A stretch of 64,000 nt of DNA from CAVRXZ01 sp963773035 (GCA_963773035.1 CAVYZX010000022.1:62001-126000), one strand, 5' to 3'. Counted from the first letter of the stretch, positions 7,811 to 17,323 are shown. The notes: a model not told the origin generated them from the letters alone. Numbers and translations: made by a program.

Positions 7811-10111
7811 TCAGCGCAGTCTCAAGACGCCGACGATGTTCGAGAAGTCGTCGGTCCAAAGAGGAGTCGACAAAGGCGCCGCAGGGGGCGTCCATCGCGG
7901 ATCGGTGACGAGTTGTCCAAGATCGCGCCGGTCGCGCGCCATGAACACCCAATGGGATGCGCTCTTGTCTTTCGGCCAGTCCCCGCCCTTGTGGAAATCG
8001 CGCTGCTCGAGGGCGACCAGGCCGTGACTGGCGGCAAGCCTGGCGAGAATCGAATTGAGGGTTAGATGACGATTCGAGATGTGAAGGCCTATCACGCCCT
8101 CTGGCGCCAGACGTGACAAATAGACCGACAACGCTTCACTCGTCAGTAGGTGTATCGGAATCGCATCGGAGCTGAACGCGTCGAGCACGATGAGGCCGTA
8201 CTGCTGCGGGTGCGCATCGGCCAGTGACAGCCGCGCGTCACCCAAGACAACCGTACACCGCTCGCCACACTGTCGCAGATAGGAAAAGTATCGTTCGTCC
8301 CGCGCAATTCGTTCGACCGCTGGATCGATCTCGTAAAACGTCCATCGCTGACCGGGTGTGCTATAGGTGCCGAGCGTACCGACGCCGAGGCCGACGACTG
8401 CGACCTCCGGCACGGTGGCAAGCCTGGGAATGCTTTCGAATGCCTGGCCAAAAGGTCCGGAACGGTGAAAATAGGTCAACGGCTCCTGCTCTCGGCCGTT
8501 TGCCAGCGCTTGCATGCCGTGCAGCGTGGTGCCATGGGCGAGGCCGTGATAGCTTCCACTCCGATCGACGCTCACTCGGTACACGCCGAAGAACGTTCGC
8601 TCGGCGTGGAGGATTCGCGTGCTGGAGTCACCCGCCCATGGACTGACCAGCAGCAGCGCCCCCACGGTCACCGCAAATGAGACAGGTCGTCGAGATTGAC
8701 TGAACGCTGCCACGGCCACTACTCCGCAGACCGCCAGCAGCAAGCGTGGCGGAATCGCCAGACGGCCGGCAGTCAGGAGCAGGAACGCTGCGCAAGCCAC
8801 CGCGCACAGGGGCACGAGCGCGATGCGCGTCCTTCGCCCTTCCACGGTAACGTTCGGGCGCGGTCGGAACAGGCACGCCAGTCCGAGCGCTAAGGGGTAC
8901 TCGACGATTCGATTGAAGACGACCGGGGCGACAAGCGTGTTGAAGAGCCCTCCAGCCATGCCGCCCAGGGCCAGCCAGAAATAGAACTCCGTCAGATGGC
9001 TGGCGCCCGGCCGGTCTCGCGAAAGCTCGCTGTGACACAGGAGGCCTGCCGCGAGGAACACGAGCAGATGCACGGGTATCACAGCCGACAACGGACCCTT
9101 GACTTGCGCAACCATCATCAACGCGAGCGGCAGAATCAGGAGCGGCAACGCTCGGTTGGCGATAACCCGCGCCCGGTCACCTTTCGAGCCGAATGTCACG
9201 ACGAACGTGAGGAGATAGAGCCACAGCGGCACAATCCACAAGAGCGGCACTGCCGCGATGTCGGTGGCAAGGTAGCTGGTTACGCCCAGCATGAGGCTCG
9301 ACGGCACGAACGCCAGCGCGACCCATCTGGCCCGGCGAGGCCACGTCGGCGCTTGCCCATCTTCGGCCGCCGCCGAATCGGCCGCAACGGACTCAGTAGC
9401 TTGCTGCTTCGCGATGCCGACGCACACCACCGCGAATATGGCGAAGAACGCGTACCCGACCGTCCAATAGCGGATCTGCTCGTCGAGTCGTAGGGTCGGC
9501 TCCACCAGCGTCGGATATGACGCGAGCGCGACGAGGCTACCCAGATTGCTCGCGGCGTACAAGAAGTACGGATCGCGCGAGCCGGCCTGGTTGGCCGTCG
9601 AAAACAGCTTCTGAAAAACCGACGACGCCGTGGACAACACGAAGAATGCCGGGCCAATCGAGGTGGCCAGTGCCACGAACAGCCACAGAATGGGATGACT
9701 CTGAACCGGTCCGGAAGCCGCGTGGATCCGGAACGGCAATCCCAGCAGCGGCAGGATGAGCAAAACGGAATACACGACGCTCTGCCGCTTTGGATGCAGC
9801 CACGAGCTGGTGCCGTGGGCGTAGGCGTAACCCGCCAGAAGAAGAGTCTGGAAGAAGACGACGCAGGTGTTCCAGACCATTGGCGCGCCGCCGAGAATCG
9901 GCAGCACCATCTTCGCGATCATGGGCTCGACCATGAACATCAGGAACGAGCCCAGGAAGAGCGTCGTCGCGAACAGCGGAACGACGATCGGCCACGACAG
10001 CCGTTCGACGCGAGACTCGACGATCCCGGCTTCCGATGCGAGAGGGCTCGGATCCATAACGAATAGTGCGATCGAAAGTCGAACTGCAAGGGAGATACCG
10101 CGCCGTTGCAC
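7811..10111 (-). CDS. Fused MFS-like membrane domain and spermidine-synthase-like domain
   Basis: The 766-residue protein has a polytopic N-terminal part (about residues 40-510) opening LFATTLFLGSFLMFMVEPMIAKMVLPILGG, the hallmark of fused MFS/spermidine synthase proteins. A soluble C-terminal Rossmann fold of the polyamine synthase/methyltransferase type follows: VAVVGLGVGTLGTY (nucleotide loop), FYEIDPAVERIA and DAFSSDAIPIHLLT. These fusions are widespread, and their substrate is unproven; aminopropyl or methyl transfer coupled to membrane passage is a guess. The GTG at 10111 is taken as start because AAGG lies upstream; an in-frame ATG at 10057 is an alternative. Confidence 0.85.
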   Translation of the reverse strand: MQRRGISLAVRLSIALFVMDPSPLASEAGIVESRVERLSWPIVVPLFATTLFLGSFLMFMVEPMIAKMVLPILGGAPMVWNTCVVFFQTLLLAGYAYAHGTSSWLHPKRQSVVYSVLLILPLLGLPFRIHAASGPVQSHPILWLFVALATSIGPAFFVLSTASSVFQKLFSTANQAGSRDPYFLYAASNLGSLVALASYPTLVEPTLRLDEQIRYWTVGYAFFAIFAVVCVGIAKQQATESVAADSAAAEDGQAPTWPRRARWVALAFVPSSLMLGVTSYLATDIAAVPLLWIVPLWLYLLTFVVTFGSKGDRARVIANRALPLLILPLALMMVAQVKGPLSAVIPVHLLVFLAAGLLCHSELSRDRPGASHLTEFYFWLALGGMAGGLFNTLVAPVVFNRIVEYPLALGLACLFRPRPNVTVEGRRTRIALVPLCAVACAAFLLLTAGRLAIPPRLLLAVCGVVAVAAFSQSRRPVSFAVTVGALLLVSPWAGDSSTRILHAERTFFGVYRVSVDRSGSYHGLAHGTTLHGMQALANGREQEPLTYFHRSGPFGQAFESIPRLATVPEVAVVGLGVGTLGTYSTPGQRWTFYEIDPAVERIARDERYFSYLRQCGERCTVVLGDARLSLADAHPQQYGLIVLDAFSSDAIPIHLLTSEALSVYLSRLAPEGVIGLHISNRHLTLNSILARLAASHGLVALEQRDFHKGGDWPKDKSASHWVFMARDRRDLGQLVTDPRWTPPAAPLSTPLWTDDFSNIVGVLRLR

Positions 10112-10194
10112 GCAGCCTTAAGCAGAATCGAGGTGCGGCAGGCTTTGAGAGAAACGAGTCTGTAACTCGATTACATCTCGGTCAGCGGCGAGAC

Positions 10195-11208
10195 TTAACG
10201 ACGCTCAGCCTGGCTTTCGCCGTCTGCAGCTGAACCGCCGACTAGTCCAGCTCCCCACAAGCGGTAAACGACGACGCCAGCTACGAACAGAGCCGCAGTG
10301 GCCACAACGTCGATGAAGTAGTGAGCCCCGCTCATGAACGTGGCCGCAATCATCAAGACGTTCAAGCACACTAAACACATCATCCAGATTCGATGCTGTC
10401 TGAACGCCCACGTCACCATCAATCCCGCGGCGACGTGAAACGACGGCATCGAGATCAGGCCCTCCATCTTGTCGTAGTGGATTTCCGAAAAACTACTCTC
10501 ACGCAGGCGCATGAAGTGAGTCGTGAATCTCGTCTGATCGAGCGTCGATTCGAAGCCGTAGAAATTGAACGCGCAGGCCGCTGGGAAGAACGCCAACGCA
10601 AGAAGGGTGAGCACGAGACAGAAATGAAAATTGAAGCAGTACTCCCAGAGGCGAGCACGCTCACGCTTGAACAAACCCAGCACTATCACCGGCAGGAACA
10701 TCTGAGGACCGATTGTGATGTAAGCGAGCGTGAGCACACGCGAAATCATCGAGTGTTCCCGCGTCCACGCTGCGAGCGCCGGAACGTGCACGCCCAGAAC
10801 GCGGTCTGCTGCCGCCAGCGACGCGTCGATGAGAGGCCTCTTGAGAGCCACAGCGGCGTACTGTGCCGGCGCCACGATGTAAGTCAGCGACAACAACAGG
10901 AGCGCAATAAGAAGCGTCTCGGCGACAATCCATTCGCCCGGTCGTCCGGGCCACACGAAGTGACAGAGCCAGGCCAGAGCGAACATGCTCAGCGCCGTTG
11001 CGTACACCGCTGTGCTGGACCATACGATCGAGAGGCCAAATCGTTGAAAGAGGACACACGTCGCGGCAAACAGCGCGAGCTGCAACGAAATGAAACACCA
11101 GGCCAGGCGGTTCAGGCCGAGCTCTGCGGCCGTGGCCACGCGCGCGCGCGTCGCCGGCGAAGCAGAAACGTTGAGGACCACCGCTGGATCGGCAGAAACT
11201 CGTGACAT
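10195..11208 (-). CDS. PAP2-superfamily integral membrane phosphatase/transferase (PAP2_3 type)
   Basis: The 337-residue polytopic membrane protein has about seven predicted helices. The C-terminal half carries the acid-phosphatase active-site signatures MPSFHVAAGLMVTWAF (motif 2, PSFH) and MSGAHYFIDVVA (motif 3, H...D). It resembles inositol-phosphorylceramide-synthase-like PAP2_3 proteins rather than undecaprenyl-pyrophosphate phosphatases. I do not see the classical first motif KxxxxxxRP, as is usual for that branch. The likely chemistry is phospho-headgroup removal or transfer on a lipid at the membrane. It has no obvious operon partner: an MFS-synthase fusion lies downstream and a gene-poor stretch upstream. 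Confidence 0.8.
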   Translation of the reverse strand: MSRVSADPAVVLNVSASPATRARVATAAELGLNRLAWCFISLQLALFAATCVLFQRFGLSIVWSSTAVYATALSMFALAWLCHFVWPGRPGEWIVAETLLIALLLLSLTYIVAPAQYAAVALKRPLIDASLAAADRVLGVHVPALAAWTREHSMISRVLTLAYITIGPQMFLPVIVLGLFKRERARLWEYCFNFHFCLVLTLLALAFFPAACAFNFYGFESTLDQTRFTTHFMRLRESSFSEIHYDKMEGLISMPSFHVAAGLMVTWAFRQHRIWMMCLVCLNVLMIAATFMSGAHYFIDVVATAALFVAGVVVYRLWGAGLVGGSAADGESQAERR

Positions 11209-11938
11209 GGACGACTGCAGCTTCTACCGCGGAAGGCTTCGACACTTACGGGGATCCGCGGATGTGGGTCGAAATCGGTATCGGCCGAACCGCCTACCGA
11301 CATCAACGATGCGGCGCTCGGATGAACAAACTCTGCTTGCCAGATCGATCGGGAGAAAAAAAGCAGCCTGATCTGCGACTTGAAGTGGACGACCGACGCG
11401 TGCATCGTGCTGTTGACCTCGGATCCGCTCCCACTCGATTTGGCAAAATCAGGCCGAGTTTTGCGAATCCGATGCGATCGTCTGACAGTTTCGTGATCGA
11501 CTTACACAATGTGTGATATCTGGCGAGTCGATTGCGAGCGCGCAGGCCAGTGCGATTCGACCGGCTGTCAGTCATCATCCTCTTCGCCCTCGCTGGCATC
11601 CAGCTCCTGCCCTTTGGGCCGACGTTCGTCAGCTCCCTGGCCGTACTGTTTCTCGTTCGAATGACGCTGGTGATGCGGTCGCTGGCCTTCGTCCACCCAC
11701 GTCCGTTCGCTTCATTTGCTCGCTCAGCAAGATCGATTCGCCATCGGTTTTCGAAAGCCGCGTGAATCAGCGCTAATCCCTCACAATTCAGTCGAATCCG
11801 CCGCCAAAACCGTCATCTGAAGGTTCGAAATCGTGTTCGACTCGGCGTCGGCTCTCCTCATGTAGCGCTAAGTCATTGTCGAGACAAGGCTTATTGTCGT
11901 CGATGAGGGGTCCGGGAATTGCACCTTGTCCCCTACTC
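11209..11938 (+). other. Gene-poor stretch between the PAP2 and GAF genes
   Basis: About 730 bp without a confident gene, with visibly lower G+C than its surroundings (for example 11430-11540). Apart from the weak membrane ORF listed separately (11550-11765), I see no RNA gene, strong terminator or transposon remnant. An open frame at 11202-11516 has non-coding-like composition. The promoters of the two divergent flanking genes should lie here. Confidence 0.5.
11550..11765 (+). CDS. Possible small two-helix membrane protein
   Basis: From a GTG at 11550 the frame encodes about 71 residues. It starts VRFDRLSVIILFALAGIQ, then has a second hydrophobic run (FVSSLAVLFLVRMTLVM), and ends in a basic Arg/Ser-rich tail. 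The two helices and basic loops are what a small inner-membrane protein would show, but the ribosome site is poor (AGG only) and no family is recognised. It may be chance. Confidence 0.3.
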   Translation: MRFDRLSVIILFALAGIQLLPFGPTFVSSLAVLFLVRMTLVMRSLAFVHPRPFASFARSARSIRHRFSKAA

Positions 11939-13375
11939 ATGGAATTTCACGAGCAAGCCTCAAATGAAGCAGCCGCTCTGGTAGACCGCCTCCAGGCGAG
12001 CTGTACGGAAAAGTCCCTCCGTCAGCTTCAGCTCTTTCGAAGCGCGCTCGACGCGGCGATGCAGTCGATCGAATCGGCCGTTGCCGAACAGCCCTCGGTC
12101 GAACACGACGAAGACGTCGGCAAAATGATCGACAGGCTGACGGAAGCCGCCGCCGCGCACACCCAATCGCTCCTCGATCATGCCAACGCGAGCGCAACAA
12201 CAACCATCGAGTCCATGAAAGCAGCCCTTCACGATCGGGCGAGCGAGAACGAGGAGCTCATTCGGTCTATGGACATTGCGCGAAGCGAGCTTGAAAAGCT
12301 TCGCGTTGACTACTCGACCGAAATGGAACGGGTCCGCACGATCGAAGCCGATCGAAAACGGATCGACGAAGCTCGCGTGCAGGCGGAGACGGCGTGGGTC
12401 GATACCGAAGGGACTCTGCAGCGCGAGTCGCAGGCAAGAGCCACAGCCGAGGCCGAGCTGAAGGAAACTCGGAGCGCTCTCGAAACGGCAAGGCTCGAAG
12501 CCGCGGCGTCGTTGAAGGAGCTCGAGAAAGAGGCCGCTGAACGCGCGAGATTGACCGCCTCGCTGGCAAAGGTGCCGCCACAACCGTTCGATGCCCTGCT
12601 GACGACTCTTCAGAGTTTCACGACCGCGACGACGATCGACGAGGTGCTCTCGACTCTCGTGGATGCTCTAGCCAGCGACTTCTCTCGAGTGGCCCTCTTT
12701 CGCGTGACCGGGAATCATCTCGAAGGCGTGCGCCAGATCGGACTGGACTTTGACGGCGACATTTCAACCGTCTCGATTCCATTGACCGTTGGTTCCCATC
12801 TGACGCACTCGGTCACTTCGGGCTGTGTCGAAGGCTTCCTCGCCACCGAGCTACCCGAAGGCCGCCGTTTGCCTTTCAGCGGAACGCCGAACTTCGTCTT
12901 AACGCTGCCGATCGTCGTCCGTCGCGAGCCCCTGGCTGTGATTTACGCCGATGACGCCGACCGGGTGCGCAGCGAGGCCTTCTCGCCCGATCGCAGCGTG
13001 AAGTTCGCGCAGATCCTGCTCTGGCAGGCGATTCCCATGCTGACCAGGCTGTCGACCGATCTCGTCGCCCTCACCGAACTGCGCCAGTACGCCACGATGC
13101 TCGTCAACGAGATCGAGCATATCTACAACGCGGACGCCGCCAACGGGAAGAAGTCCGAGGAGCTCCAAAGCCGCCTGCGCGAGAACCTGCAGTGCGCCCG
13201 GCAGATCTACGCTCAGCGCGTTACTCCGGAAGGGCCTTTCGCCGCCACATTGCTCGAAGAACAGCTCGCGCTTCAGGCGCAAGCCGGCAGTGCTTTCGGC
13301 CGCGATGTCGCCGTCGTGGTCGGACGCGCGCCGGCCGCAACCCCCTCACTCGAGATGCCATCGATGATCGGATGA
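11939..13375 (+). CDS. Coiled-coil protein with C-terminal GAF-like domain
   Basis: The N-terminal half (about residues 1-215 from ATG 11939) is a long charged helix rich in Glu, Arg and Ala (for example ELEKLRVDYSTEMERVRTIEADRKRIDEAR, kept here as a description of a coiled coil). The second half, from PFDALLTTLQSFTTATTIDEVLSTLV, has GAF features: LALFRV-like and VSIPL strands, and PIVVRREPLAVIYADD. No output domain is present, so it may be a sensory scaffold or adaptor. The start is uncertain: the frame runs back to 11876 with candidates at 11876 (TTG), 11903 and 11939, none with a good ribosome site. It carries no signal peptide, so it is probably cytoplasmic. Confidence 0.75.
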   Translation: MEFHEQASNEAAALVDRLQASCTEKSLRQLQLFRSALDAAMQSIESAVAEQPSVEHDEDVGKMIDRLTEAAAAHTQSLLDHANASATTTIESMKAALHDRASENEELIRSMDIARSELEKLRVDYSTEMERVRTIEADRKRIDEARVQAETAWVDTEGTLQRESQARATAEAELKETRSALETARLEAAASLKELEKEAAERARLTASLAKVPPQPFDALLTTLQSFTTATTIDEVLSTLVDALASDFSRVALFRVTGNHLEGVRQIGLDFDGDISTVSIPLTVGSHLTHSVTSGCVEGFLATELPEGRRLPFSGTPNFVLTLPIVVRREPLAVIYADDADRVRSEAFSPDRSVKFAQILLWQAIPMLTRLSTDLVALTELRQYATMLVNEIEHIYNADAANGKKSEELQSRLRENLQCARQIYAQRVTPEGPFAATLLEEQLALQAQAGSAFGRDVAVVVGRAPAATPSLEMPSMIG

Positions 13376-13376
13376 A

Positions 13377-13423
13377 CGATGATCGAATGATTGCAAATCA
13401 TTCAATCATTCATTCGGTCATCG
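13377..13423. terminator. Inverted repeat between convergent genes, candidate bidirectional terminator
   Basis: The arms cgatgatcgaatga (13377-13390) and tcattcggtcatcg (13410-13423) pair over 14 positions with one G-U. The AT-rich interior holds further self-complementarity (gaatgattg with caatcattc). It lies 2 bases after one stop codon and 2 bases before the stop of the facing gene. Confidence 0.5.
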
Positions 13424-13424
13424 A

Positions 13425-14048
13425 TCAGAACACCCCAGGCACAACGTGCCACGCAACTCTCTGACAATAGTTTTCGTACTCACGATCGGCCGTAAGCACC
13501 CGTTCCTCCCGAAGCGCGCGAAAGACGAGCGCGACATCGGCAATGGTCAGCACCAAGGCATTCCAGGCGGTTGGATGGGCGATCGCGAAGGCGAGGTGTG
13601 TGATGAGGTACCCGGTGTAGATCGGATGTCGAACGACGTTGTACGCCCCGGCGATGACGATACCGCGATTGGCGGGGACAATACCAAAACTCCTGCCCAG
13701 GGCCAGCTGACCGGCGATGGTGATCGAAAGACCGATTGCCGAGACCAACGTCGTCACGAGATCTGGCAACAGCCCAGCTCCTGGCGCGGCTCGAACGATC
13801 AGCGGACCCACGGCTGATATCGCCGTCGCCACGACCGAGACCGGCGAGCGGTCGACGACCTGGGCCGGACGCCGGGCGACCGTGAAAACGATGACCAGAG
13901 ACTCGGCCGCGAGGAGGAGGAGACCGGTGATCCGCCCGGTCTGCAGGAAATCGCCCAGCAGACCGCGCACTAAGACCACATACAGGCCGGCCAGAACGGC
14001 CCGCGCGATCAGGTCCCCGGCGGACAGGCGGGTGCCGTTTTGCTTCAC
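13425..14048 (-). CDS. Isoprenylcysteine-carboxyl-methyltransferase-like membrane protein
   Basis: The 207-residue integral membrane protein has about five predicted helices. Near residue 140 it carries NVVRHPIYTGYLITHLA, the RHPxYxGY signature shared by the ICMT, NnrU and phospholipid-methyltransferase group; C-terminal REERVLTADREYENYCQRV also fits this fold. These enzymes bind S-adenosylmethionine at the membrane face and methylate a lipid-like or thiol substrate. It is the last gene of the Tad pilus operon. Its GTG start overlaps the stop of the AAA+ ATPase gene as GTGA, so it is translationally coupled. A pilus-related role is inferred from position only. Confidence 0.82.
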   Translation of the reverse strand: MKQNGTRLSAGDLIARAVLAGLYVVLVRGLLGDFLQTGRITGLLLLAAESLVIVFTVARRPAQVVDRSPVSVVATAISAVGPLIVRAAPGAGLLPDLVTTLVSAIGLSITIAGQLALGRSFGIVPANRGIVIAGAYNVVRHPIYTGYLITHLAFAIAHPTAWNALVLTIADVALVFRALREERVLTADREYENYCQRVAWHVVPGVF

Positions 14049-15415
14049 TGCACACTCAGTGGACCAAATGACGCGTCTTCTTCCTGGTCGGGCAATGGGT
14101 CGTCAAGGAAATACGCCTGACACGCATCGTCCAACAGTTCGCGGGTGATGACCGGCTCCAAGCCTCGGAACCGGCACAGGGCGGTAATCTGGTCGAGGAG
14201 GTCGCGTGGATGGCACGAGCGCATCGGCCGGTCACATGGCCTATAGTGCCGGCGGTGAAGATAGGCGACCATCACCTGGTGGAACTTCAAGCCTCGCTTG
14301 CGGCAGTTCATTTCGAAGATGCGCGTGAACTGCTCCATGTCGGGATCTTCGATCGGAATCTTGTACGGAATCCGGCGTAAAAACGCTTCGTCGGCAAGCG
14401 ACGACGGGTCGAGGTTCGTGGCAAAGACCACGAGCACGTCGAACGGAATCACGAACTTCTTCCCGGTGTGCAGCGTCAGATAGTCGAGCCGGTTTTCGAG
14501 GGGTACGATCCAGCGATTGAGCAAGTCCTCCGGGCGCATCCGCTGACGACCGAAGTCGTCCACGAGGAACACGCCTCCGTTCGCCTTCAACTGGACCGGA
14601 GCTTCATAGAACTTCGAAATCGAATTGAAGCTCAAGTCCAACATCGGAAGCGTGAGCTCGCCGCCCACTATCACGCAGGGTCTCTTGATGCGGATCCAGC
14701 GCCGATCGCGCAATGCCGAAGCCAGAAGCCCCGACTGAGCCGGCGTATTCTGGTCCATCTCGCCTTCGAACGGGGTGTGGTTCACAGGGTCGTAGACGGT
14801 GATGATCTGGCCGTCGACGTCGAGCGCGAAGGGAATGTACATGTCGCCGCCGAGAGAACGGCCCATGCCCTCGCCGATCACCGACTTGCCGTTTCCGGGC
14901 GGTCCGTAGAGAAATACCGCTTTCCCGGCGTTGATCGCCGGACCAAGCTTTTCGAACAGCCCCGGCTCGATGATCAGGTTGGAGAACCCTCCGGCAATCC
15001 GTTGCCGATCGACGTACCCTCGGGACGCGCGAAGCTCGGCCATATAGGCCGTGTATTGGGTTAATGGCACCGGAGTTGGACCGACGTACGTATTGACGTC
15101 GAACAACGACCGTGCGCGTTCGCGACCGGCGTCAGTCAATAGGTACCGGTAGCCGGCCGTGCCCGTGCCGCTGGCGCCCCGAACTTCGATGAGCCGTTCG
15201 ATGCGGGCGCCTTCGATGAGCGGCTCGAGGATCCCGTACGGAATCCGCATCCGTTCGGCCAGGGAAAGGCCCGTCGCCTCCCCGGCGTAGAGCGACTTCA
15301 GCACGAGCTGCGAAAGCTGATCGGCGGAAAGACCCGTGTCTTCGATCGTCGCTGGCGCCGGAGGCGCCGCCGACAGCTTCGGACCGTGGTCTGAGATCGT
15401 GGCAGCAGTTGGCAT
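14045..15415 (-). CDS. AAA+ ATPase with N-terminal winged-helix-like domain, Tad-operon associated
   Basis: Of 456 residues, about 25-105 look like a winged helix (LSADQLSQLVLKSLYAGEATGLSLAERMRIPYGILEPLIE... YRYLLTDAGRERA). An AAA+ module follows with Walker A GPPGNGKS, a Walker B-like segment GGVFLVDDFGRQ and sensor VLVVFATNLDPSSLADEAFLRRIPYKI with an arginine pair. This arrangement recalls MoxR-type chaperone ATPases and is distinct from the CpaF secretion motor. The gene follows tadC by 33 bp and overlaps the methyltransferase. It may act as a chaperone or remodeller in pilus assembly or regulation; this is inferred from position. Confidence 0.85.
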   Translation of the reverse strand: MPTAATISDHGPKLSAAPPAPATIEDTGLSADQLSQLVLKSLYAGEATGLSLAERMRIPYGILEPLIEGARIERLIEVRGASGTGTAGYRYLLTDAGRERARSLFDVNTYVGPTPVPLTQYTAYMAELRASRGYVDRQRIAGGFSNLIIEPGLFEKLGPAINAGKAVFLYGPPGNGKSVIGEGMGRSLGGDMYIPFALDVDGQIITVYDPVNHTPFEGEMDQNTPAQSGLLASALRDRRWIRIKRPCVIVGGELTLPMLDLSFNSISKFYEAPVQLKANGGVFLVDDFGRQRMRPEDLLNRWIVPLENRLDYLTLHTGKKFVIPFDVLVVFATNLDPSSLADEAFLRRIPYKIPIEDPDMEQFTRIFEMNCRKRGLKFHQVMVAYLHRRHYRPCDRPMRSCHPRDLLDQITALCRFRGLEPVITRELLDDACQAYFLDDPLPDQEEDASFGPLSVQ

Positions 15416-15448
15416 AGGTGACCTGCGGCGGGGCGCGAAGACCTCCCG

Positions 15449-16354
15449 CTATTGTTTGTTCATCAACGGGAACAGCACCTGAATGAACTTGATGGCCGCC
15501 GGTCCGATTGTCACGACCCAGATGGCCGGGAAAATACAGAACACGAGCGGGAATACCATCTTCACGCCGGTCTTGGCGGCGGCTTCCTCTGCACGCTGGC
15601 GGCGCTTCGTGCGAACCGTGTCGGAGTGCACGCGCAGCGATTGCGCGACGCTCGTTCCGAACTTGTCCGTTTGAATCAGCATCGCGACCAGCGAGATGAC
15701 GTCGTCGACGTCCGTGCGCTCGCCGAGATTACGAAGCGCGTCGACGCGGCCGGTCCCGGCGCGCAGTTCGAGATTGACCAGCCTTAGCTCGTCGGCCAGG
15801 TCCGCATGGGCGAAATTAAGCTCGTCGCCGACGCGCTGAATCGCCTGATCGAGGCCGAGGCCCGCTTCAACGCTGACGACCAGCAAGTCGAGCGCATCGG
15901 GCAGCGCCAGGCGAATCCGGTGCCTCCGCCGGTCAGCGATGCGTCCGAGCACCATGGTGGGAACGACGTAGCCAATGGCGCAGGCACCCAGGGCGACGAA
16001 CACGCCCGTGTGGAACAGTGGAGATGTGGCGGCAAGGAAGAAGGCGAGCGCCACGGCGATCCGGATGCCGAAGAAGACTGTCATCGCCTCGTGGGCGCGA
16101 TATCCGGCCGCCACGAGTCTCTTTCGAAGCTTTCCGGTCTCGGCAACGGTGCGTGGCGCAGCGGCGCCGACCCGCTTCAGGGTCTCGAGGATCCGGTCGT
16201 ACGTCTTATCGCTCGCATCCACCGTAGGCTGACCGGTCAATTCGCCAAGCCGTCGCTCGACAGCCTCGGCCCGGCCGGGCGACAACATCATGGCGCCGGC
16301 CGCAACGAGCAGCGAGGCGAACACAAACGCGAGAAGCGGCAGAAGAATGATCAC
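15449..16354 (-). CDS. tadC: Tad pilus inner-membrane platform protein TadC (T2SSF family)
   Basis: The 301-residue protein has N-terminal and C-terminal hydrophobic helices around a cytoplasmic T2SSF domain: LALPDALDLLVVSVEAGLGLDQAIQRVGDEL, then a conserved Gln/Asp region LVAMLIQTDKFGTSVAQSLRVHSDTVRTKRRQRAEE, then KMVFPLVFCIFPAIWVV. With TadB it forms the membrane platform on which CpaF acts. The start is a GTG at 16354, 3 bases from the tadB stop. Confidence 0.93.
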   Translation of the reverse strand: MIILLPLLAFVFASLLVAAGAMMLSPGRAEAVERRLGELTGQPTVDASDKTYDRILETLKRVGAAAPRTVAETGKLRKRLVAAGYRAHEAMTVFFGIRIAVALAFFLAATSPLFHTGVFVALGACAIGYVVPTMVLGRIADRRRHRIRLALPDALDLLVVSVEAGLGLDQAIQRVGDELNFAHADLADELRLVNLELRAGTGRVDALRNLGERTDVDDVISLVAMLIQTDKFGTSVAQSLRVHSDTVRTKRRQRAEEAAAKTGVKMVFPLVFCIFPAIWVVTIGPAAIKFIQVLFPLMNKQ

Positions 16355-16357
16355 AGG

Positions 16358-17323
16358 TCAGACCTCGATGTTGACGACTTTCTTGATCCAGAAGTACCCA
16401 ATCACCTGCATGACCGCCGCGCCGATCAACATCTGTTGACCGAGGTGCTCTCGAAACAGCGGTTGCATGTGGCCTTGATTGATCATCGACAGCGCGATCC
16501 CAAGAGCGCCCGGCAGAGACAACAGGACGTATCCCGTCATACGACCGTGCGCGGTGTGGACTCTCACCTGACGAAGGATCTTGAACCGTTCGCGGACGAC
16601 CCGAGCGAGGTTGTCCAGGATTTCCGACAGGTTGCCACCCGTTTCGCGCTGAATCAGAACGGCGGTGACGAAAAAGTGCACGTCCATGAGCGGCACTCGC
16701 TCCGGCATCAGGTTCAGCGCATCCCGTAGCGGCAGACCGTAGTTCTGCTGGTCGAATGTCTTCTTGAACTCCGGTCCGATTGGTTCCGGCATTTCGTCGG
16801 CAACCATCCCCATGGCCGTCTGAAACGCGTGACCCGCGCGGATGGCCCGGGACAGCAAGTCGAGTGCCTCAGGGAACTGCTCCTCGAACTTCTTCAGCCG
16901 CACCGAAGCCATTCGCTTCAGCCAAAGGAACGGCAGCGATCCGGCGGCAAGAGCGGCCGGGATACTCAAAAGGGGAAAACGCGACAACAGTGCCACGAGC
17001 AGACCCACGATGCCGGCGAGGCCAAGCGAAGTGATCAAGATGCCGCTCGGCGTCACTCGCTTGCCCGACCGCTCGATCAATCGGGCCAGCCACGACGTCG
17101 CCTTCACTTGGCTAACGAGCTTGTCGAGTGCCGGAAGCGGACCCGATGATTGCTGTGTAACAATCGTCGGCTCGCCCGGCGCAACTGGCGCCGGTCCGGC
17201 CACGTCCTGAAGGCGACGTTGGAGCTTGCGAGCGTCCCACCGTTCGGGAAGATGCGTCGCAAGCCAATAGGCGCCGAGCACGAACCCAACGCCAACGAAG
17301 AACATCAGTGCAGCGAGAATCAT
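16358..17323 (-). CDS. tadB: Tad pilus inner-membrane platform protein TadB (T2SSF family)
   Basis: The 321-residue protein opens with one TM helix and a linker, then has paired helices near residue 95-135 (GLAGIVGLLVALLSRFPLLSIPAALAAGSLPFLWL). A T2SSF domain follows (FPEALDLLSRAIRAGHAFQTAMGMVADEM, VLIQRETGGNLSEILDNLARVVRERFKI), and a last pair of helices closes the protein. This is the standard TadB layout. Its ATG shares its first base region with the cpaF stop codon, so the two are coupled. It partners TadC in the pilus extrusion platform. Confidence 0.93.
   Translation of the reverse strand: MILAALMFFVGVGFVLGAYWLATHLPERWDARKLQRRLQDVAGPAPVAPGEPTIVTQQSSGPLPALDKLVSQVKATSWLARLIERSGKRVTPSGILITSLGLAGIVGLLVALLSRFPLLSIPAALAAGSLPFLWLKRMASVRLKKFEEQFPEALDLLSRAIRAGHAFQTAMGMVADEMPEPIGPEFKKTFDQQNYGLPLRDALNLMPERVPLMDVHFFVTAVLIQRETGGNLSEILDNLARVVRERFKILRQVRVHTAHGRMTGYVLLSLPGALGIALSMINQGHMQPLFREHLGQQMLIGAAVMQVIGYFWIKKVVNIEV

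Noticed and set aside
11202..11516. 104-residue open frame on the plus strand
   Set aside because: Composition is unlike neighbouring proteins, no ribosome site is seen and no domain is recognisable.
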